A stretch of 64,000 nucleotides of DNA from an uncultured Lachnospiraceae bacterium (GCA_910585545.1 CAJUFN010000002.1:184428-248427); one strand, 5' to 3'. Shown: positions 34,538 through 43,384, counted from the stretch's first letter. A program made the numbers and translations. The notes: generated by a model from the sequence alone, not told the origin.

Positions 34538-35316
34538 GCCCCCATTCCGCCAACTTCTGTTATCGGTACTGCATCAATATGCCTTTTTAAACCACTACAG
34601 TCCAATGAACTATGGTATTTATTTCCTGTTTCTGTAATATATAAACCTACTGCATCTTCTTTCCCTCCCATGCATCTCTCACATGATTTATACTTTTCTC
34701 CATCATGATTCCTCAACTCACCTACTTCTCCTTTCGATGTCGTCCTAATGGATAACTTTAGATATGAACACTGACTATCTCGATGATACACGCTCCCTGT
34801 TTCAGCCACATACACAATATCTTCTGCTAAATCCATCACACCATTGCCTCGATATCCGTTCCACCCCTTCACCATCATAGATTCAGAAACAATCACGGAT
34901 GGCAAAAAATTACCCGGTACCGGAATCTTCATCGGGTACTCCACGTGTAAATGCAGGATACCCGCACTATTCATCCTACTTCCCGCACAACTAATCTGTC
35001 CCTTTTCAATCAAACTACTTGTCATCCTTTCTTCGCCAATTTCTTTTATCAATCTTCTTTCTAATTCACTTTGACTAGGGAACGGAGCTTCATATGACCT
35101 TTCTGCTATTTCTTTTCCGACTGTATGAAGCGCATTTTTCATATAAGCCCCTGTCACCATCATTTCCAGCAAAAATACAAATGTTAAAATACCTGCCAGA
35201 AAAAATGGTATGAGCATTGCCGTTTCTAACGTAATACTTCCCTCCTCTTTCCACAAAAGCGGTGCAGATACCCTTTCGTCATAGAACTGTATGTTTTTTC
35301 GTCTGCGGTGTGTCAT
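34516..35316 (-). CDS. TadE-like pseudopilin with two Cys-rich C-terminal motifs
   Basis: A 266-residue protein. Near residue 25 a prepilin-like motif (EEGSITLETAMLIPFFLAGI) leads into one membrane segment, so the rest should face outside. The C-terminal 110 residues carry two repeats of the pattern Y-H-x4-C-x2-L ... C-x2-C: YHRDSQCSYLK with CERC, and YHSSLDCSGLK with CSKC. This His/Cys motif is a predicted small metal-binding unit seen in several exported Firmicute proteins. The ATG has an AAAGGAG site, but sits in the loop of a large inverted repeat (35255-35400). Confidence 0.82.
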   Translation of the reverse strand: MTHRRRKNIQFYDERVSAPLLWKEEGSITLETAMLIPFFLAGILTFVFLLEMMVTGAYMKNALHTVGKEIAERSYEAPFPSQSELERRLIKEIGEERMTSSLIEKGQISCAGSRMNSAGILHLHVEYPMKIPVPGNFLPSVIVSESMMVKGWNGYRGNGVMDLAEDIVYVAETGSVYHRDSQCSYLKLSIRTTSKGEVGELRNHDGEKYKSCERCMGGKEDAVGLYITETGNKYHSSLDCSGLKRHIDAVPITEVGGMGACSKCTR

Positions 35317-35400
35317 CAGGTTTCTCCTTTCCTTTTCTTATTTTTATTACTTCTTTGTAGTTATTGGTGGGAATAACGAAAGGGTATCGGCACCGCTTTT
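35255..35400 (-). promoter_or_regulatory. long inverted repeat enclosing the TadE-like start
   Basis: Arms of 25 bases at 35255-35279 and 35376-35400 are complementary with one mismatch. In the mRNA they would fold a stem whose 96-base loop contains the ribosome site and ATG of the TadE-like gene; the inner arm also encodes ERVSAPLLW. It could tune translation relative to the upstream DUF5702 gene. Confidence 0.6.
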
Positions 35401-35415
35401 ATGAACTGTCTTAAA

Positions 35416-36801
35416 CTACTGATATTGATATGTACAGGGGTAGGTATATGTAATTCCTTTGGAAAACACTGAATTGCACCTCACTTGAAGCGCCGTAACA
35501 CATGCGTCCACACGGAAAAATTCACACCCTTTTTCCATCCGCATATTAAGCTCCATGATATCCAACATTCTTTTTGCAAGCATTCCTTTCTCTTCCATAA
35601 GCAGACATACCTTCAGATATTGTGTATATGATATTCCTTCTGTATCGTCTGCTGCCGGGTTATCCCATTCCCCTTTTCCCATTCGAAATAAAGAAGACAA
35701 TGTCAGCTGCCACTGCTCCTTCGTCTTTTGAAGAGCTACTTTTCCTCCTCGGAACAATACTCGAAGATCCATGATGGATTCCCCGAATGACCAAAGTACG
35801 ATCAGAAAATTTACCGCTGCCTCAGTTAACTCCGGCAGAAGGAGAAGTGTGCAGATAGCAGCCGCCATCATACGTGCCTCCGCTTTTCTTTCTTCGTCTC
35901 CAATCAGGCAAAGATAGTTGGAAGCCATGCGAAGAAGCAGTAACTTTTCCGCAATTTTCTGTAAATTCTCCTGATCACTTTCTTTTCCTTCCAGAAGATA
36001 TTCCATCTCACACTGCAGCGGCGCTCCGTCTCTTTGACTAATAAAGCTATCAAAATGTTCCTCTATATATTCCCCGAGAAACATTTTAGACGGTTCCTTA
36101 ACCTCTTGAAAGGTCCCGTATCCACTTTGTAAATGGCGCAAGGATGGAGGCTCATTTTTCGAAATATTCCCCTTAGGAATCTCTTCTTCCTTCCCCAAGA
36201 TAAGTTCCAATAAAAATGGCGTATTTAGCTTCTCCATCCCTGAAAGCGGATTCTCCTCTTCCTCTAACGACTCTTTTCCTATAATGGCTTCTGCTGCCCT
36301 TACATCTGCCTCCCATTTTCCTTGCAGCTGTTCTCCTTTCTGTTCTTCTCGCCGTATCCAATTTTCAATTTGTAATGATTCTGCGCTATCCTTTGATTCT
36401 ATATCTATTCTTTCTCCTTGCGATAACCCATACTTTTGCCTCATATAAGTATCAATCTGTCCAAGCATGGCCTTTGCATTATTATCCGATAAATATCTGA
36501 TCTTTTGCACTTCACAGTTTGTCCTTCCCCCGCCGTAATAAGACAACCTTTGCAATATCCCCTCATTGTTTTCATAAACTCCTTCATAAGTACTGTCAAT
36601 TACAAACAAATCATACCTCTCGAACAATTCCTTCTGGTATTCGGCAAAAACAGACTCTGTTGCCAACGTCATGACTGCATGTGTCTCACTCTTTGCATTT
36701 TGTATTTGTACACTCTGCAGGAGTGAAGTCAATAAAGACAGCATGAGTAAAAAAATCAAACTTAGAAAAACTGTAATTTCCCCTCGTTTCGCCGTTGTCA
36801 T
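35416..36801 (-). CDS. DUF5702-family (TadG-like) pilus-associated protein
   Basis: A 461-residue protein starting KRGEITVFLSLIFLLMLSLL, one N-terminal membrane segment with a TadG-like leader (GEITVF), followed by a large extracytoplasmic region. A second hydrophobic stretch lies near residue 320 (AAAICTLLLLPELTEAAVNF). DUF5702 proteins are regular members of clostridial Tad loci; their role is unknown but they occupy the place of TadG. The start overlaps the Flp pilin stop by four bases. Confidence 0.82.
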   Translation of the reverse strand: MTTAKRGEITVFLSLIFLLMLSLLTSLLQSVQIQNAKSETHAVMTLATESVFAEYQKELFERYDLFVIDSTYEGVYENNEGILQRLSYYGGGRTNCEVQKIRYLSDNNAKAMLGQIDTYMRQKYGLSQGERIDIESKDSAESLQIENWIRREEQKGEQLQGKWEADVRAAEAIIGKESLEEEENPLSGMEKLNTPFLLELILGKEEEIPKGNISKNEPPSLRHLQSGYGTFQEVKEPSKMFLGEYIEEHFDSFISQRDGAPLQCEMEYLLEGKESDQENLQKIAEKLLLLRMASNYLCLIGDEERKAEARMMAAAICTLLLLPELTEAAVNFLIVLWSFGESIMDLRVLFRGGKVALQKTKEQWQLTLSSLFRMGKGEWDNPAADDTEGISYTQYLKVCLLMEEKGMLAKRMLDIMELNMRMEKGCEFFRVDACVTALQVRCNSVFSKGITYTYPCTYQYQ

Positions 36802-37001
36802 ATGCCCGCACTTTCACTCGTAATCTTTTCGAAAACACTTTGTACCAGGCTAGTTAACTGACTTTTAAAAATAATCACAAGACCAATAAGCACGACCAAT
36901 ATCAGAATAATTTCCACTACGCCAATCCCGCTTTCATCCCATAAGCATTCTTTGATTCTTGCTATCACTTTTCCTCGCATATATTTTATTCTTTCTATCA
37001 T
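36798..37001 (-). CDS. flp: Flp1-family type IVb pilin
   Basis: A 67-residue major pilin candidate. The leader ends in a glycine (DESG) followed by IGVVEIILILVVLIGLVIIF, the hydrophobic polymerisation helix with Glu at position five of the mature form, the prepilin peptidase signature. The short polar tail SVFEKITSESAGI matches Flp1 pilins. It lies between tadC (61-base gap) and the DUF5702 gene (four-base overlap). Confidence 0.88.
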   Translation of the reverse strand: MIERIKYMRGKVIARIKECLWDESGIGVVEIILILVVLIGLVIIFKSQLTSLVQSVFEKITSESAGI

Positions 37002-37062
37002 ATTGCCCTCCTTTTTTGTATTTTATATCTCTTCCATATCTTCAAGCATATCTGCTCCTGAC

Positions 37063-38319
37063 TCATCCTGTAGACATAGCTAAAAATGCCGGTACAATTA
37101 TCATAACCAATACAATTGCCAGAAGGAAAAACATAGGCAACAGCAATTTCGTTCCCGCCTCTTCCCCCTTGATCCTGGCTCTTCGCCTTCTTTCTTCCAA
37201 TGCCTGTCTTGTTTCCATATTTAAAAGGCTGGCCATTCCCTTTGTTCCTTTCCGTGCGTTTTGAACAAGCAGCGAAGCAAATTTTAGATATTCAGCTATC
37301 TTGCATTCCTCTGCAAAAAGTTCATAACACTCCTGCTCTGGCACTTTACTGCACATTCTCATATATGCTCTTTCCATAGCTTCATAAGCCGGACGCCCTT
37401 CCTGATGATGTCTTTTTTCCAGATAATTCTTAACTATACGCTCCCATGCTTTTGGTATTGTCATTCCTGCACCGCATAAAAGCGCCATCTGACTTACAAT
37501 CTCCGGAAAATCCCTCAGTAATTGTTCTTTTCTTTTATTTTCATGCTCTTTGATTTTTTCTTGTTGATAAAATGGATATAAAAAATATAAGATAAGTAGA
37601 AATACAAGAAGAAAAATGCCGCGCCAGTTCATATTTTTTGACCAGCGAACCTTTGTCTCTTCGATATGATCAGGAAGCGAAACATATTTTTCCTGCGCTT
37701 CTTTTGCATCATTTTTTTCCAATGCTTTTTTTGCTTGCTCTTTAAATATTTCTGTCTTGGAAAGCTTCGGTTTGCGTACATGCACGCTTTTCTCGTAGAC
37801 TCTTGCTTCATCCTGACATTCGAGCACTGCCCGCAGAACGATCACCTTCCCGTTTTCCGGAATCTTTTCCTCATATAACCGCCCCTTTTCGTCCAAAATA
37901 AGCGGACTATCACTCTCCCATGTAACCGTAACAGCATAGTTCTTATAAGATGTACGAAGCGAAAGTGATTTTGATACATATTCCGATGACTTATTCTCTC
38001 CTAATATGGTTTTTTCAATCTCTTCCTGTACTTTCTGCAAACATGCCTTTGCCTCCTCCTTTGTATACCTTTGTTCCTGGACCTGATATGGAATGCTGCT
38101 TTTCATGCCTTCCGTTTCTACCGTCAGATTTTCTACATAGGCCCCCTCACCCGGACTTCTCCTCTCAATCTTCCCCGCAGGGCTTCCATAGGCCTGATAC
38201 CAGTCCCATAAAACCAGTGTCAGTATTGCAGCAACACCGATTCCAAACAATAATTCCTTTTGCCTATGACTACACTTCAATATCGACCATACTCCTTCCC
38301 ATTCGGTATGCGCCAACAT
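37063..38319 (-). CDS. tadC: TadC-like inner-membrane protein with extracytoplasmic N-terminal domain
   Basis: Part of the Tad secretion platform. The C-terminal 170 residues are a type II secretion system F domain (QLLRDFPEIVSQMALLCGAG, LLNMETRQALEERRRRARIK, ending in a membrane segment). Unlike ordinary TadC (about 300 residues) it has a hydrophobic segment at about 24-40 and then about 200 residues outside the membrane (VTVTWESDSPLILDEKGRLY), resembling an atrophied Ig-like domain. The first ATG overlaps tadB by 50 bases; a TTG at 38280 with a GGAAGGAG site gives a shorter overlap and may be the true start. Confidence 0.8.
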   Translation of the reverse strand: MLAHTEWEGVWSILKCSHRQKELLFGIGVAAILTLVLWDWYQAYGSPAGKIERRSPGEGAYVENLTVETEGMKSSIPYQVQEQRYTKEEAKACLQKVQEEIEKTILGENKSSEYVSKSLSLRTSYKNYAVTVTWESDSPLILDEKGRLYEEKIPENGKVIVLRAVLECQDEARVYEKSVHVRKPKLSKTEIFKEQAKKALEKNDAKEAQEKYVSLPDHIEETKVRWSKNMNWRGIFLLVFLLILYFLYPFYQQEKIKEHENKRKEQLLRDFPEIVSQMALLCGAGMTIPKAWERIVKNYLEKRHHQEGRPAYEAMERAYMRMCSKVPEQECYELFAEECKIAEYLKFASLLVQNARKGTKGMASLLNMETRQALEERRRRARIKGEEAGTKLLLPMFFLLAIVLVMIIVPAFLAMSTG

Positions 38320-39058
38320 AAAATATCAGGCAAACAGTCATTACGATACGTCCGGCAACAGTTTCATATAATACCTCTACAAAATCAGGAAAACCCATGC
38401 AAAGATACGTGATCATCCCCAATGGCACCACCGTCATAATCTGGAATTCCATCCGCTTCGCAGCCAATAATGCTTCAATCTCTTTTTCTGTATCTGCTTT
38501 TTCTGCCATTTGTCGAATAGATTCTCTTACAATCTCAATCAGATTCCCTCCGCTTCGCTTGCCAATCATCAAGACATCTGAAAACTGTCTGATTTCTTCC
38601 AGATGCGTCCGCCTGGCAAGCTCGTAAAAACTTTGTTCTGCCGAAATATGAAGGTTTAATTGCCTTTGCATATAAGAAAACTCTTCTAATATGTAAGGTT
38701 CTTTTTTATATAACATCTGTAATTCTTTTTGTGCTTCTCCAATTGCATTTTCCAAAGAATATCCAACTTTTAATGCACCGGAAATGCTACGCATGGCTTC
38801 CTTAAACTGTTCTTTGAATTGTTGCTGCTTTCTCATCACGCTTCTTTGCTGCCACTGTTTTAAATAAAATATAATTCCCACGATACTTCCCGGAAACAAA
38901 AGCAGCCACGAATGATAAAACAAATAAACTATACCTGCCGAATATAGACTCCCTTTTATACCTGCCGTAATCCATTCTCTTCTCGTTATCAAAGCCAGCC
39001 AGTATACATTCTCATCTCTTTTTGATATATTTAAGCGCTCCTTTAATCTTCCCTTCAA
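38270..39058 (-). CDS. tadB: TadB-like inner-membrane platform protein
   Basis: A 262-residue type II secretion F-domain protein. Two hydrophobic segments near residues 32-65 are followed by the conserved helical domain (ALKVGYSLENAIGEAQKELQ, FSDVLMIGKRSGGNLIEIVR) and a C-terminal pair of membrane segments (IMTVVPLGMITYLCMGF, GRIVMTVCLIFYVGAY). TadB and TadC together anchor the TadA motor. It overlaps tadA by 47 bases. Confidence 0.88.
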   Translation of the reverse strand: MKGRLKERLNISKRDENVYWLALITRREWITAGIKGSLYSAGIVYLFYHSWLLLFPGSIVGIIFYLKQWQQRSVMRKQQQFKEQFKEAMRSISGALKVGYSLENAIGEAQKELQMLYKKEPYILEEFSYMQRQLNLHISAEQSFYELARRTHLEEIRQFSDVLMIGKRSGGNLIEIVRESIRQMAEKADTEKEIEALLAAKRMEFQIMTVVPLGMITYLCMGFPDFVEVLYETVAGRIVMTVCLIFYVGAYRMGRSMVDIEV

Positions 39059-40193
39059 TCTCTCCCTCCTCGAAAAATCGATATATCGGTTTTAGCTGAA
39101 TCTCCTGTGCTTCGTACCCGCTAATCTCACAAATCTCCAATACTTTTCTGGACCTGTCACGGAGTCTTCCGATATGTACGATGACATCAATTCCTGCTGC
39201 AATCTGCCTCTGCACTGCTTCCCCCGGAATATCCATCCCCATAAGCACCATCGTTTCCAATCTGCTCAACGCATCTTTTGCACTGTTTGCATGTATGGTA
39301 GACGCTCCCGGATGCCCGGTATTTAAAGCCTGAAGCATGTCCACTGCCTCTACAGAACGTACTTCACCTACAATCAGCCAATTAGGCCGCATACGAAGCG
39401 AGGCTTTCAAAAGATCACGAATCGTAAGTGCCCCCTCTCCTTCCATATTGGCATTGCGTGCTTCTAATCGAACCAGGTTCGACACATTTTGAATCCGCAG
39501 TTCTGCATTGTCTTCAATTGTTATAATTCTTTCATCTTTTGGAATATAATCTGATAACGCATTTAGAAATGTGGTCTTTCCACTTCCTGTGGACCCACTA
39601 ATTAAGATATGTTTCTTTTCTTTTATAACATGATTCAGATAATCTGCTGCTTCTTTGCTGATCGAATTCCACTCTATCAGCTGCTTCATTGTAATACTAT
39701 CCTTTGGAAATTTTCGGATAGTCAGGATTGGACCATTCAATGCTGCCGGATAGAGTACCACATGTACTCTCGAACCATCAGGAAGCCTTGCATCTACAAT
39801 GGGTGAAGCTTCATTAACCGTCCGGTTCACCCCTGCTACAATCTGCTGGATAATATCTTCCAATTTTCCCCTGGATACAAATCTTTTTTGAGATTTCTCA
39901 ATCCGGCCTTGCCGCTCAATAAAAATATTCTGTGTTCCATTTACCATGATTTCACTGATGGTATCATCTTCAAGCAACTCCTGAAGTACGTTTAGCTTCC
40001 GAAAGGAATGAAATAACTCTTTTCCAATCTTAGTTCTCTCACTAAGAGGAATGTAATCTTTTCCTCTTTCTTTCATAATCTTATGGATCAGCTCCATCAG
40101 CTCTTCGTCCGAAATATCCCTGCTTAAATCCAGCCTCTGCAGCACTTCTCTTTGGAATTCCTCCAAAAGCTCTTCATGCTGTTTCATCGGCAT
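39012..40193 (-). CDS. tadA: TadA/CpaF-family pilus assembly ATPase
   Basis: The 393-residue motor ATPase that drives pilus assembly. Walker A is ILISGSTGSGKTTFLNALSD, the Asp box and Walker B region is ITIEDNAELRIQ ... NWLIVGEVRSVEAVDMLQAL, and the His box is ALNTGHPGASTIHANSAKDA. The N-terminal domain (residues 1-120) includes DDTISEIMVNGTQNIFIERQ. It follows tadZ with a 20-base overlap. Confidence 0.94.
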   Translation of the reverse strand: MPMKQHEELLEEFQREVLQRLDLSRDISDEELMELIHKIMKERGKDYIPLSERTKIGKELFHSFRKLNVLQELLEDDTISEIMVNGTQNIFIERQGRIEKSQKRFVSRGKLEDIIQQIVAGVNRTVNEASPIVDARLPDGSRVHVVLYPAALNGPILTIRKFPKDSITMKQLIEWNSISKEAADYLNHVIKEKKHILISGSTGSGKTTFLNALSDYIPKDERIITIEDNAELRIQNVSNLVRLEARNANMEGEGALTIRDLLKASLRMRPNWLIVGEVRSVEAVDMLQALNTGHPGASTIHANSAKDALSRLETMVLMGMDIPGEAVQRQIAAGIDVIVHIGRLRDRSRKVLEICEISGYEAQEIQLKPIYRFFEEGEIEGKIKGALKYIKKR

Positions 40194-41127
40194 TCTCCTG
40201 CATTGCTTTTACTAATATGCTCTCCCAATCCTGCCTGTGTTCTATTCTGCATATTTTCTGCGCAATATGTTCCCCATAAGAAACCCTCATCTGCGCGATA
40301 AATTTTGTCCATATCCTCTCATATCGCTTGCTGCAGACTGCAATTATATCATCGCAATACGCCAAAATAGAATTCAATCCTTGGATCTCATTTCCAAGAT
40401 CAATAATCAGGACTTCATAGATACTGTTTTCTGAGATTGCGCTGAACAACTCTATCCACTCAGCAGCAGATACCTCCTTCACTTCCTCCGCATATTCCGG
40501 CGGAAGCAGATAATCAAGCTGTTCCATATGCATGGCGCTGGTACTGACGCGAGTTCCTACGGGATAATCCTCCTGTCTTGCAAAATACAGCAAATCGCTG
40601 ATTCCCATCCCGCTTTTTGCATACGCTTCCGGAAGAATACCATATCCATGCAGATTCAGATACAAAGTATTCTTACTTCTGCTATATGTCTTTCCCAGTT
40701 CCAGAGCGAATTCCGTACTCTCCTCCCCCGCCAGTGCATAGATCGCTGCCACTCTTTTCTTTCTCTTTTTGCAATTCCGAAAACAGCTATTCTGATCTGT
40801 CTTCATATTTTCTTCCGCAAAAATGCGATAAATCTTTTCGGCGGACTGATATTTCCATATAGGTATATAGTTCTCTTCCTTTACTTGCTTTTTGCGGCAT
40901 ATCAAAAACTTTTTTACGGCTCTTATCCGCTCTCTTTCTTCTTTTGTGTAGGTATCCTCCACAAACAATGCATCTATCGTCTGTTCCTCAGAAAACTTTT
41001 GTACTTTAAGAATATCCTGAATCACATGAATCTGGACATCCAGTTCTTTTCTCTCCATAAGCCACTCCATCAAACGAACTGCATATTCCTGTTCGCTGTC
41101 ACAGATTACCATATGGCGGCTGCCCAC
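40174..41127 (-). CDS. tadZ: TadZ/CpaE-like protein with degenerate P-loop
   Basis: A 317-residue protein starting at a GTG (41127) nine bases after AGGAGG; an ATG five codons later is an alternative. The N-terminal 100 residues resemble an atypical receiver domain, and the remainder resembles a MinD/ParA-type ATPase used to place Tad pili at a cell site. Where the deviant Walker A motif should be, the sequence reads AAIYALAGEESTEFALELGK, lacking the glycine-rich lysine signature, so ATP hydrolysis is doubtful. The partial domain VLIIDLGNEIQGLNSILAYC is still recognisable. It is the first gene of the pilus operon. Confidence 0.78.
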   Translation of the reverse strand: MGSRHMVICDSEQEYAVRLMEWLMERKELDVQIHVIQDILKVQKFSEEQTIDALFVEDTYTKEERERIRAVKKFLICRKKQVKEENYIPIWKYQSAEKIYRIFAEENMKTDQNSCFRNCKKRKKRVAAIYALAGEESTEFALELGKTYSRSKNTLYLNLHGYGILPEAYAKSGMGISDLLYFARQEDYPVGTRVSTSAMHMEQLDYLLPPEYAEEVKEVSAAEWIELFSAISENSIYEVLIIDLGNEIQGLNSILAYCDDIIAVCSKRYERIWTKFIAQMRVSYGEHIAQKICRIEHRQDWESILVKAMQENADETA

Positions 41128-41215
41128 ACATCTCCACCTCCTTGAATATTTACTTGAACATCTTAAATCCGTACACATAGTTTACACAAGTTATAATTAT
41201 TTGTCCAGTACTTTT

Positions 41216-41428
41216 TTAAAAATTTTGATAAAATAAAATTCCATACAAAAGAGCAACTCCTGGCACCCCTAATATCCCAGATGTACCAACCGATACCAGA
41301 TTGATTCCGACTGCAATATCAATGCCTCTGCTTCTTAAATAACTGTTAAAAAATAAAATAAGTGTGATTCCCAATACGATTCGTATCAGAAATGTACTGA
41401 TAAACCGTACAAAATGTTTTCGCTCCAT
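41216..41428 (-). CDS. BofA-like pro-sigma-K processing regulator
   Basis: A 70-residue membrane protein with two hydrophobic segments. The second half, GINLVSVGTSGILGVPGVAL, is the family signature of BofA, which in Bacillus restrains SpoIVFB during sporulation. Many clostridia carry BofA-like proteins although they lack the full SpoIVF system, so the role may differ. I chose the ATG at 41428 over one two codons upstream; the difference is minor. A DUF2508 gene lies divergently beside it, echoing the yaaL-bofA pair of Bacillus. Confidence 0.82.
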   Translation of the reverse strand: MERKHFVRFISTFLIRIVLGITLILFFNSYLRSRGIDIAVGINLVSVGTSGILGVPGVALLYGILFYQNF

Positions 41429-41546
41429 ACGCAATCCTTTTGCTTGTTCTTATTTCCATATATATCCCGGACAGAAGTATTTTATTCAAACAATCTGCTC
41501 ATACTAATTCCATACAAAATGATATTCAAAGACGGAGGTAACACCT

Positions 41547-41771
41547 ATGAGATTATTTGCCAAATCCGAACAAGCACTTCCAAAAGCGCCTGCCAATTCC
41601 GCCGAACTAAAGCGTATAGAAACTGAAATCCTAGAGGTAAGACGTGAAATGGAAGCGGCATATAACCGCTTCCAACATGAAATCAATCCAGACCTTATCG
41701 ACTGCTACATTTTTGAAAGCAATGCCGCCTGGAAAAAATATAGTTTTCTTTTAAAACAACTTAAATCGTAA
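41547..41771 (+). CDS. DUF2508 (YaaL-like) protein
   Basis: A 74-residue, mostly helical cytoplasmic protein: SAELKRIETEILEVRREMEA, YNRFQHEINPDLIDCYIFES, ending WKKYSFLLKQLKS. This matches the DUF2508/YaaL family of unknown function, normally encoded next to bofA. Here it is divergent from the BofA-like gene. A GGAGGT site precedes the ATG. Its last 11 bases overlap the convergent dCMP deaminase gene. Confidence 0.8.
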   Translation: MRLFAKSEQALPKAPANSAELKRIETEILEVRREMEAAYNRFQHEINPDLIDCYIFESNAAWKKYSFLLKQLKS

Positions 41772-42249
41772 ATTTTATTTCCCTTCCGGTTCTGCGATAT
41801 TGATGATACCGCACGCCAGCTGCCTCCATCATACGTTTGGATGCAATGACGGATGGCGTATCTGCGTACTTATCACTGTCGTAGATCACCTCTTTGATCC
41901 CGCACTGAATGATTGCTTTTGCACATTCATTACATGGGAACAAAGATACATAAAGCTTTGCTCCTGCAAGGCTTCCGCCTTTATAATTCAAGATCGCATT
42001 CAATTCACTATGCGTTGTGTACACATACTTTGTCTCCAGAGGGCTGTCTCCTTCTCTTTCCCATGGAAACTCATCATCTGAACAACCCGCCGGAAAGCCA
42101 TTATATCCCATGGAAAGAATACGATTTTCCTGACTGACAATACAGCATCCTACCTGTGTGTTAGGATCCTTTGAACGCATTCCCGAAAGCATCGCTACCC
42201 CCATAAAATACTCATCCCAGGAAAGATACTCTTCTCTTTTTCCGGACAT
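41761..42249 (-). CDS. deoxycytidylate deaminase
   Basis: A 162-residue zinc-dependent enzyme that converts dCMP to dUMP, feeding thymidylate synthesis. The zinc-binding and catalytic residues appear in THSELNAILNYKGG (H-x-E) and SLFPCNECAKAIIQCGI (PC-x2-C). The upstream insert NTQVGCCIVSQENRILSMGY is typical of the ComEB/dCMP deaminase group. It follows upp by 16 bases in the run tsaC-rpiB-upp-dCMP deaminase. Confidence 0.93.
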   Translation of the reverse strand: MSGKREEYLSWDEYFMGVAMLSGMRSKDPNTQVGCCIVSQENRILSMGYNGFPAGCSDDEFPWEREGDSPLETKYVYTTHSELNAILNYKGGSLAGAKLYVSLFPCNECAKAIIQCGIKEVIYDSDKYADTPSVIASKRMMEAAGVRYHQYRRTGREIKFTI

Positions 42250-42265
42250 TTATTGTCCCTCCTTT

Positions 42266-42895
42266 TTATTTTGTACCAAAAATACGGTCCCCCGCATCTC
42301 CAAGGCCTGGGATAATATAACCATGATCATTTAACCGCTCATCCAACGCTGCAATATAAATATCCACATCCGGATGTTCTCTTTGAAGACGTTCTACTCC
42401 CTCCGGAGCCGCAATGATACACATAAAATGAATATTCTTTACCCCTTTTTCTTTTAACAGCTGAATCGCTGCCACACAGGATCCTCCTGTTGCAAGCATT
42501 GGATCTACCACATATACTTCTCTTTCCTGACAATCAGCCGGAAGCTTGCAGTAATACTCAACCGGATTCAATGTTTCCGGATCTCTGTACAACCCAATAT
42601 GACCTACCTTAGCCGCCGGAATCATCGCAAGCATTCCTTCCACCATGCCAAGACCTGCCCGCAAAATCGGCACCACCGCCAATGTCTTTCCGCACAATTC
42701 TTTTACCGTAGTTTCACAAATCGGCGTCTCAACTGTTACATCCTGAAGCTTTAATCCCCTTGTCGCCTCATAACACATCAACATCGCAATCTCACTGATT
42801 ATAGCGCGAAAATCCTTGGAACCTAGTTCTTTTCTTCGAATATATCCTACTTTATGCTGAATCAATGGATGATCCATTACATGTACTTTTCCCAT
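42266..42895 (-). CDS. upp: uracil phosphoribosyltransferase
   Basis: A 209-residue salvage enzyme making UMP from uracil and PRPP. Family segments are MDHPLIQHKVGYIRRKELGS, VPILRAGLGMVEGML, the PRPP site VYVVDPMLATGGSCVAAIQL and the uracil-binding GYIIPGLGDAGDRIFGT. Length is normal. It lies between rpiB (63-base gap) and the dCMP deaminase gene (16-base gap). Confidence 0.97.
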   Translation of the reverse strand: MGKVHVMDHPLIQHKVGYIRRKELGSKDFRAIISEIAMLMCYEATRGLKLQDVTVETPICETTVKELCGKTLAVVPILRAGLGMVEGMLAMIPAAKVGHIGLYRDPETLNPVEYYCKLPADCQEREVYVVDPMLATGGSCVAAIQLLKEKGVKNIHFMCIIAAPEGVERLQREHPDVDIYIAALDERLNDHGYIIPGLGDAGDRIFGTK

Positions 42896-42958
42896 AATCC
42901 TTCTCCTATCATATCTTGAATTTCTTTTTATTATCTCTTTGCTGCCTGTTCACTCTGA

Positions 42959-43384
42959 TCAGTCTTCTATCTGCGCAATTCTTCTAATATGTCTTTCATC
43001 GTTAGAAAACGGCGTATGAAGAAAGGTATCTACCATTTTCACTGCAAGAGACGGTCCGGTCACTCTTCCTCCAAGCGCTATGATGTTCGCGTTATTATGC
43101 TCTCTCGTCGCTTCCGCAGAAAAACAGTCTCCGCATAATGCACAGCGTACTCCTTTAATCTTATTTGCTGCAATGGAAATACCGATTCCCGTTCCGCAGA
43201 TAAGAATTCCTTTTTCACATTCTCCATCTGCTACAGCATGTCCGACTAATTTTGCATATTCCGGATAATCCACAGATTCTCCATGACATCCAAAATCCTT
43301 ATATTCTAACTGTTTCTCCTCAAGATATTTTATAATTTCTTTTTTTAATTCATATCCTCCATGGTCACATCCAATTGCTATCAT
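42959..43384 (-). CDS. rpiB: ribose-5-phosphate isomerase B
   Basis: A 141-residue sugar-phosphate isomerase of the LacAB/RpiB family. It begins IAIGCDHGGYELKKEIIKYL and has the catalytic Cys region GILICGTGIGISIAANKIKG and the NNANIIALGGRVTGP block; the C terminus TPFSNDERHIRRIAQIED fits RpiB. Its ATG overlaps the tsaC-type gene stop by four bases, indicating coupled translation. Confidence 0.95.
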   Translation of the reverse strand: MIAIGCDHGGYELKKEIIKYLEEKQLEYKDFGCHGESVDYPEYAKLVGHAVADGECEKGILICGTGIGISIAANKIKGVRCALCGDCFSAEATREHNNANIIALGGRVTGPSLAVKMVDTFLHTPFSNDERHIRRIAQIED

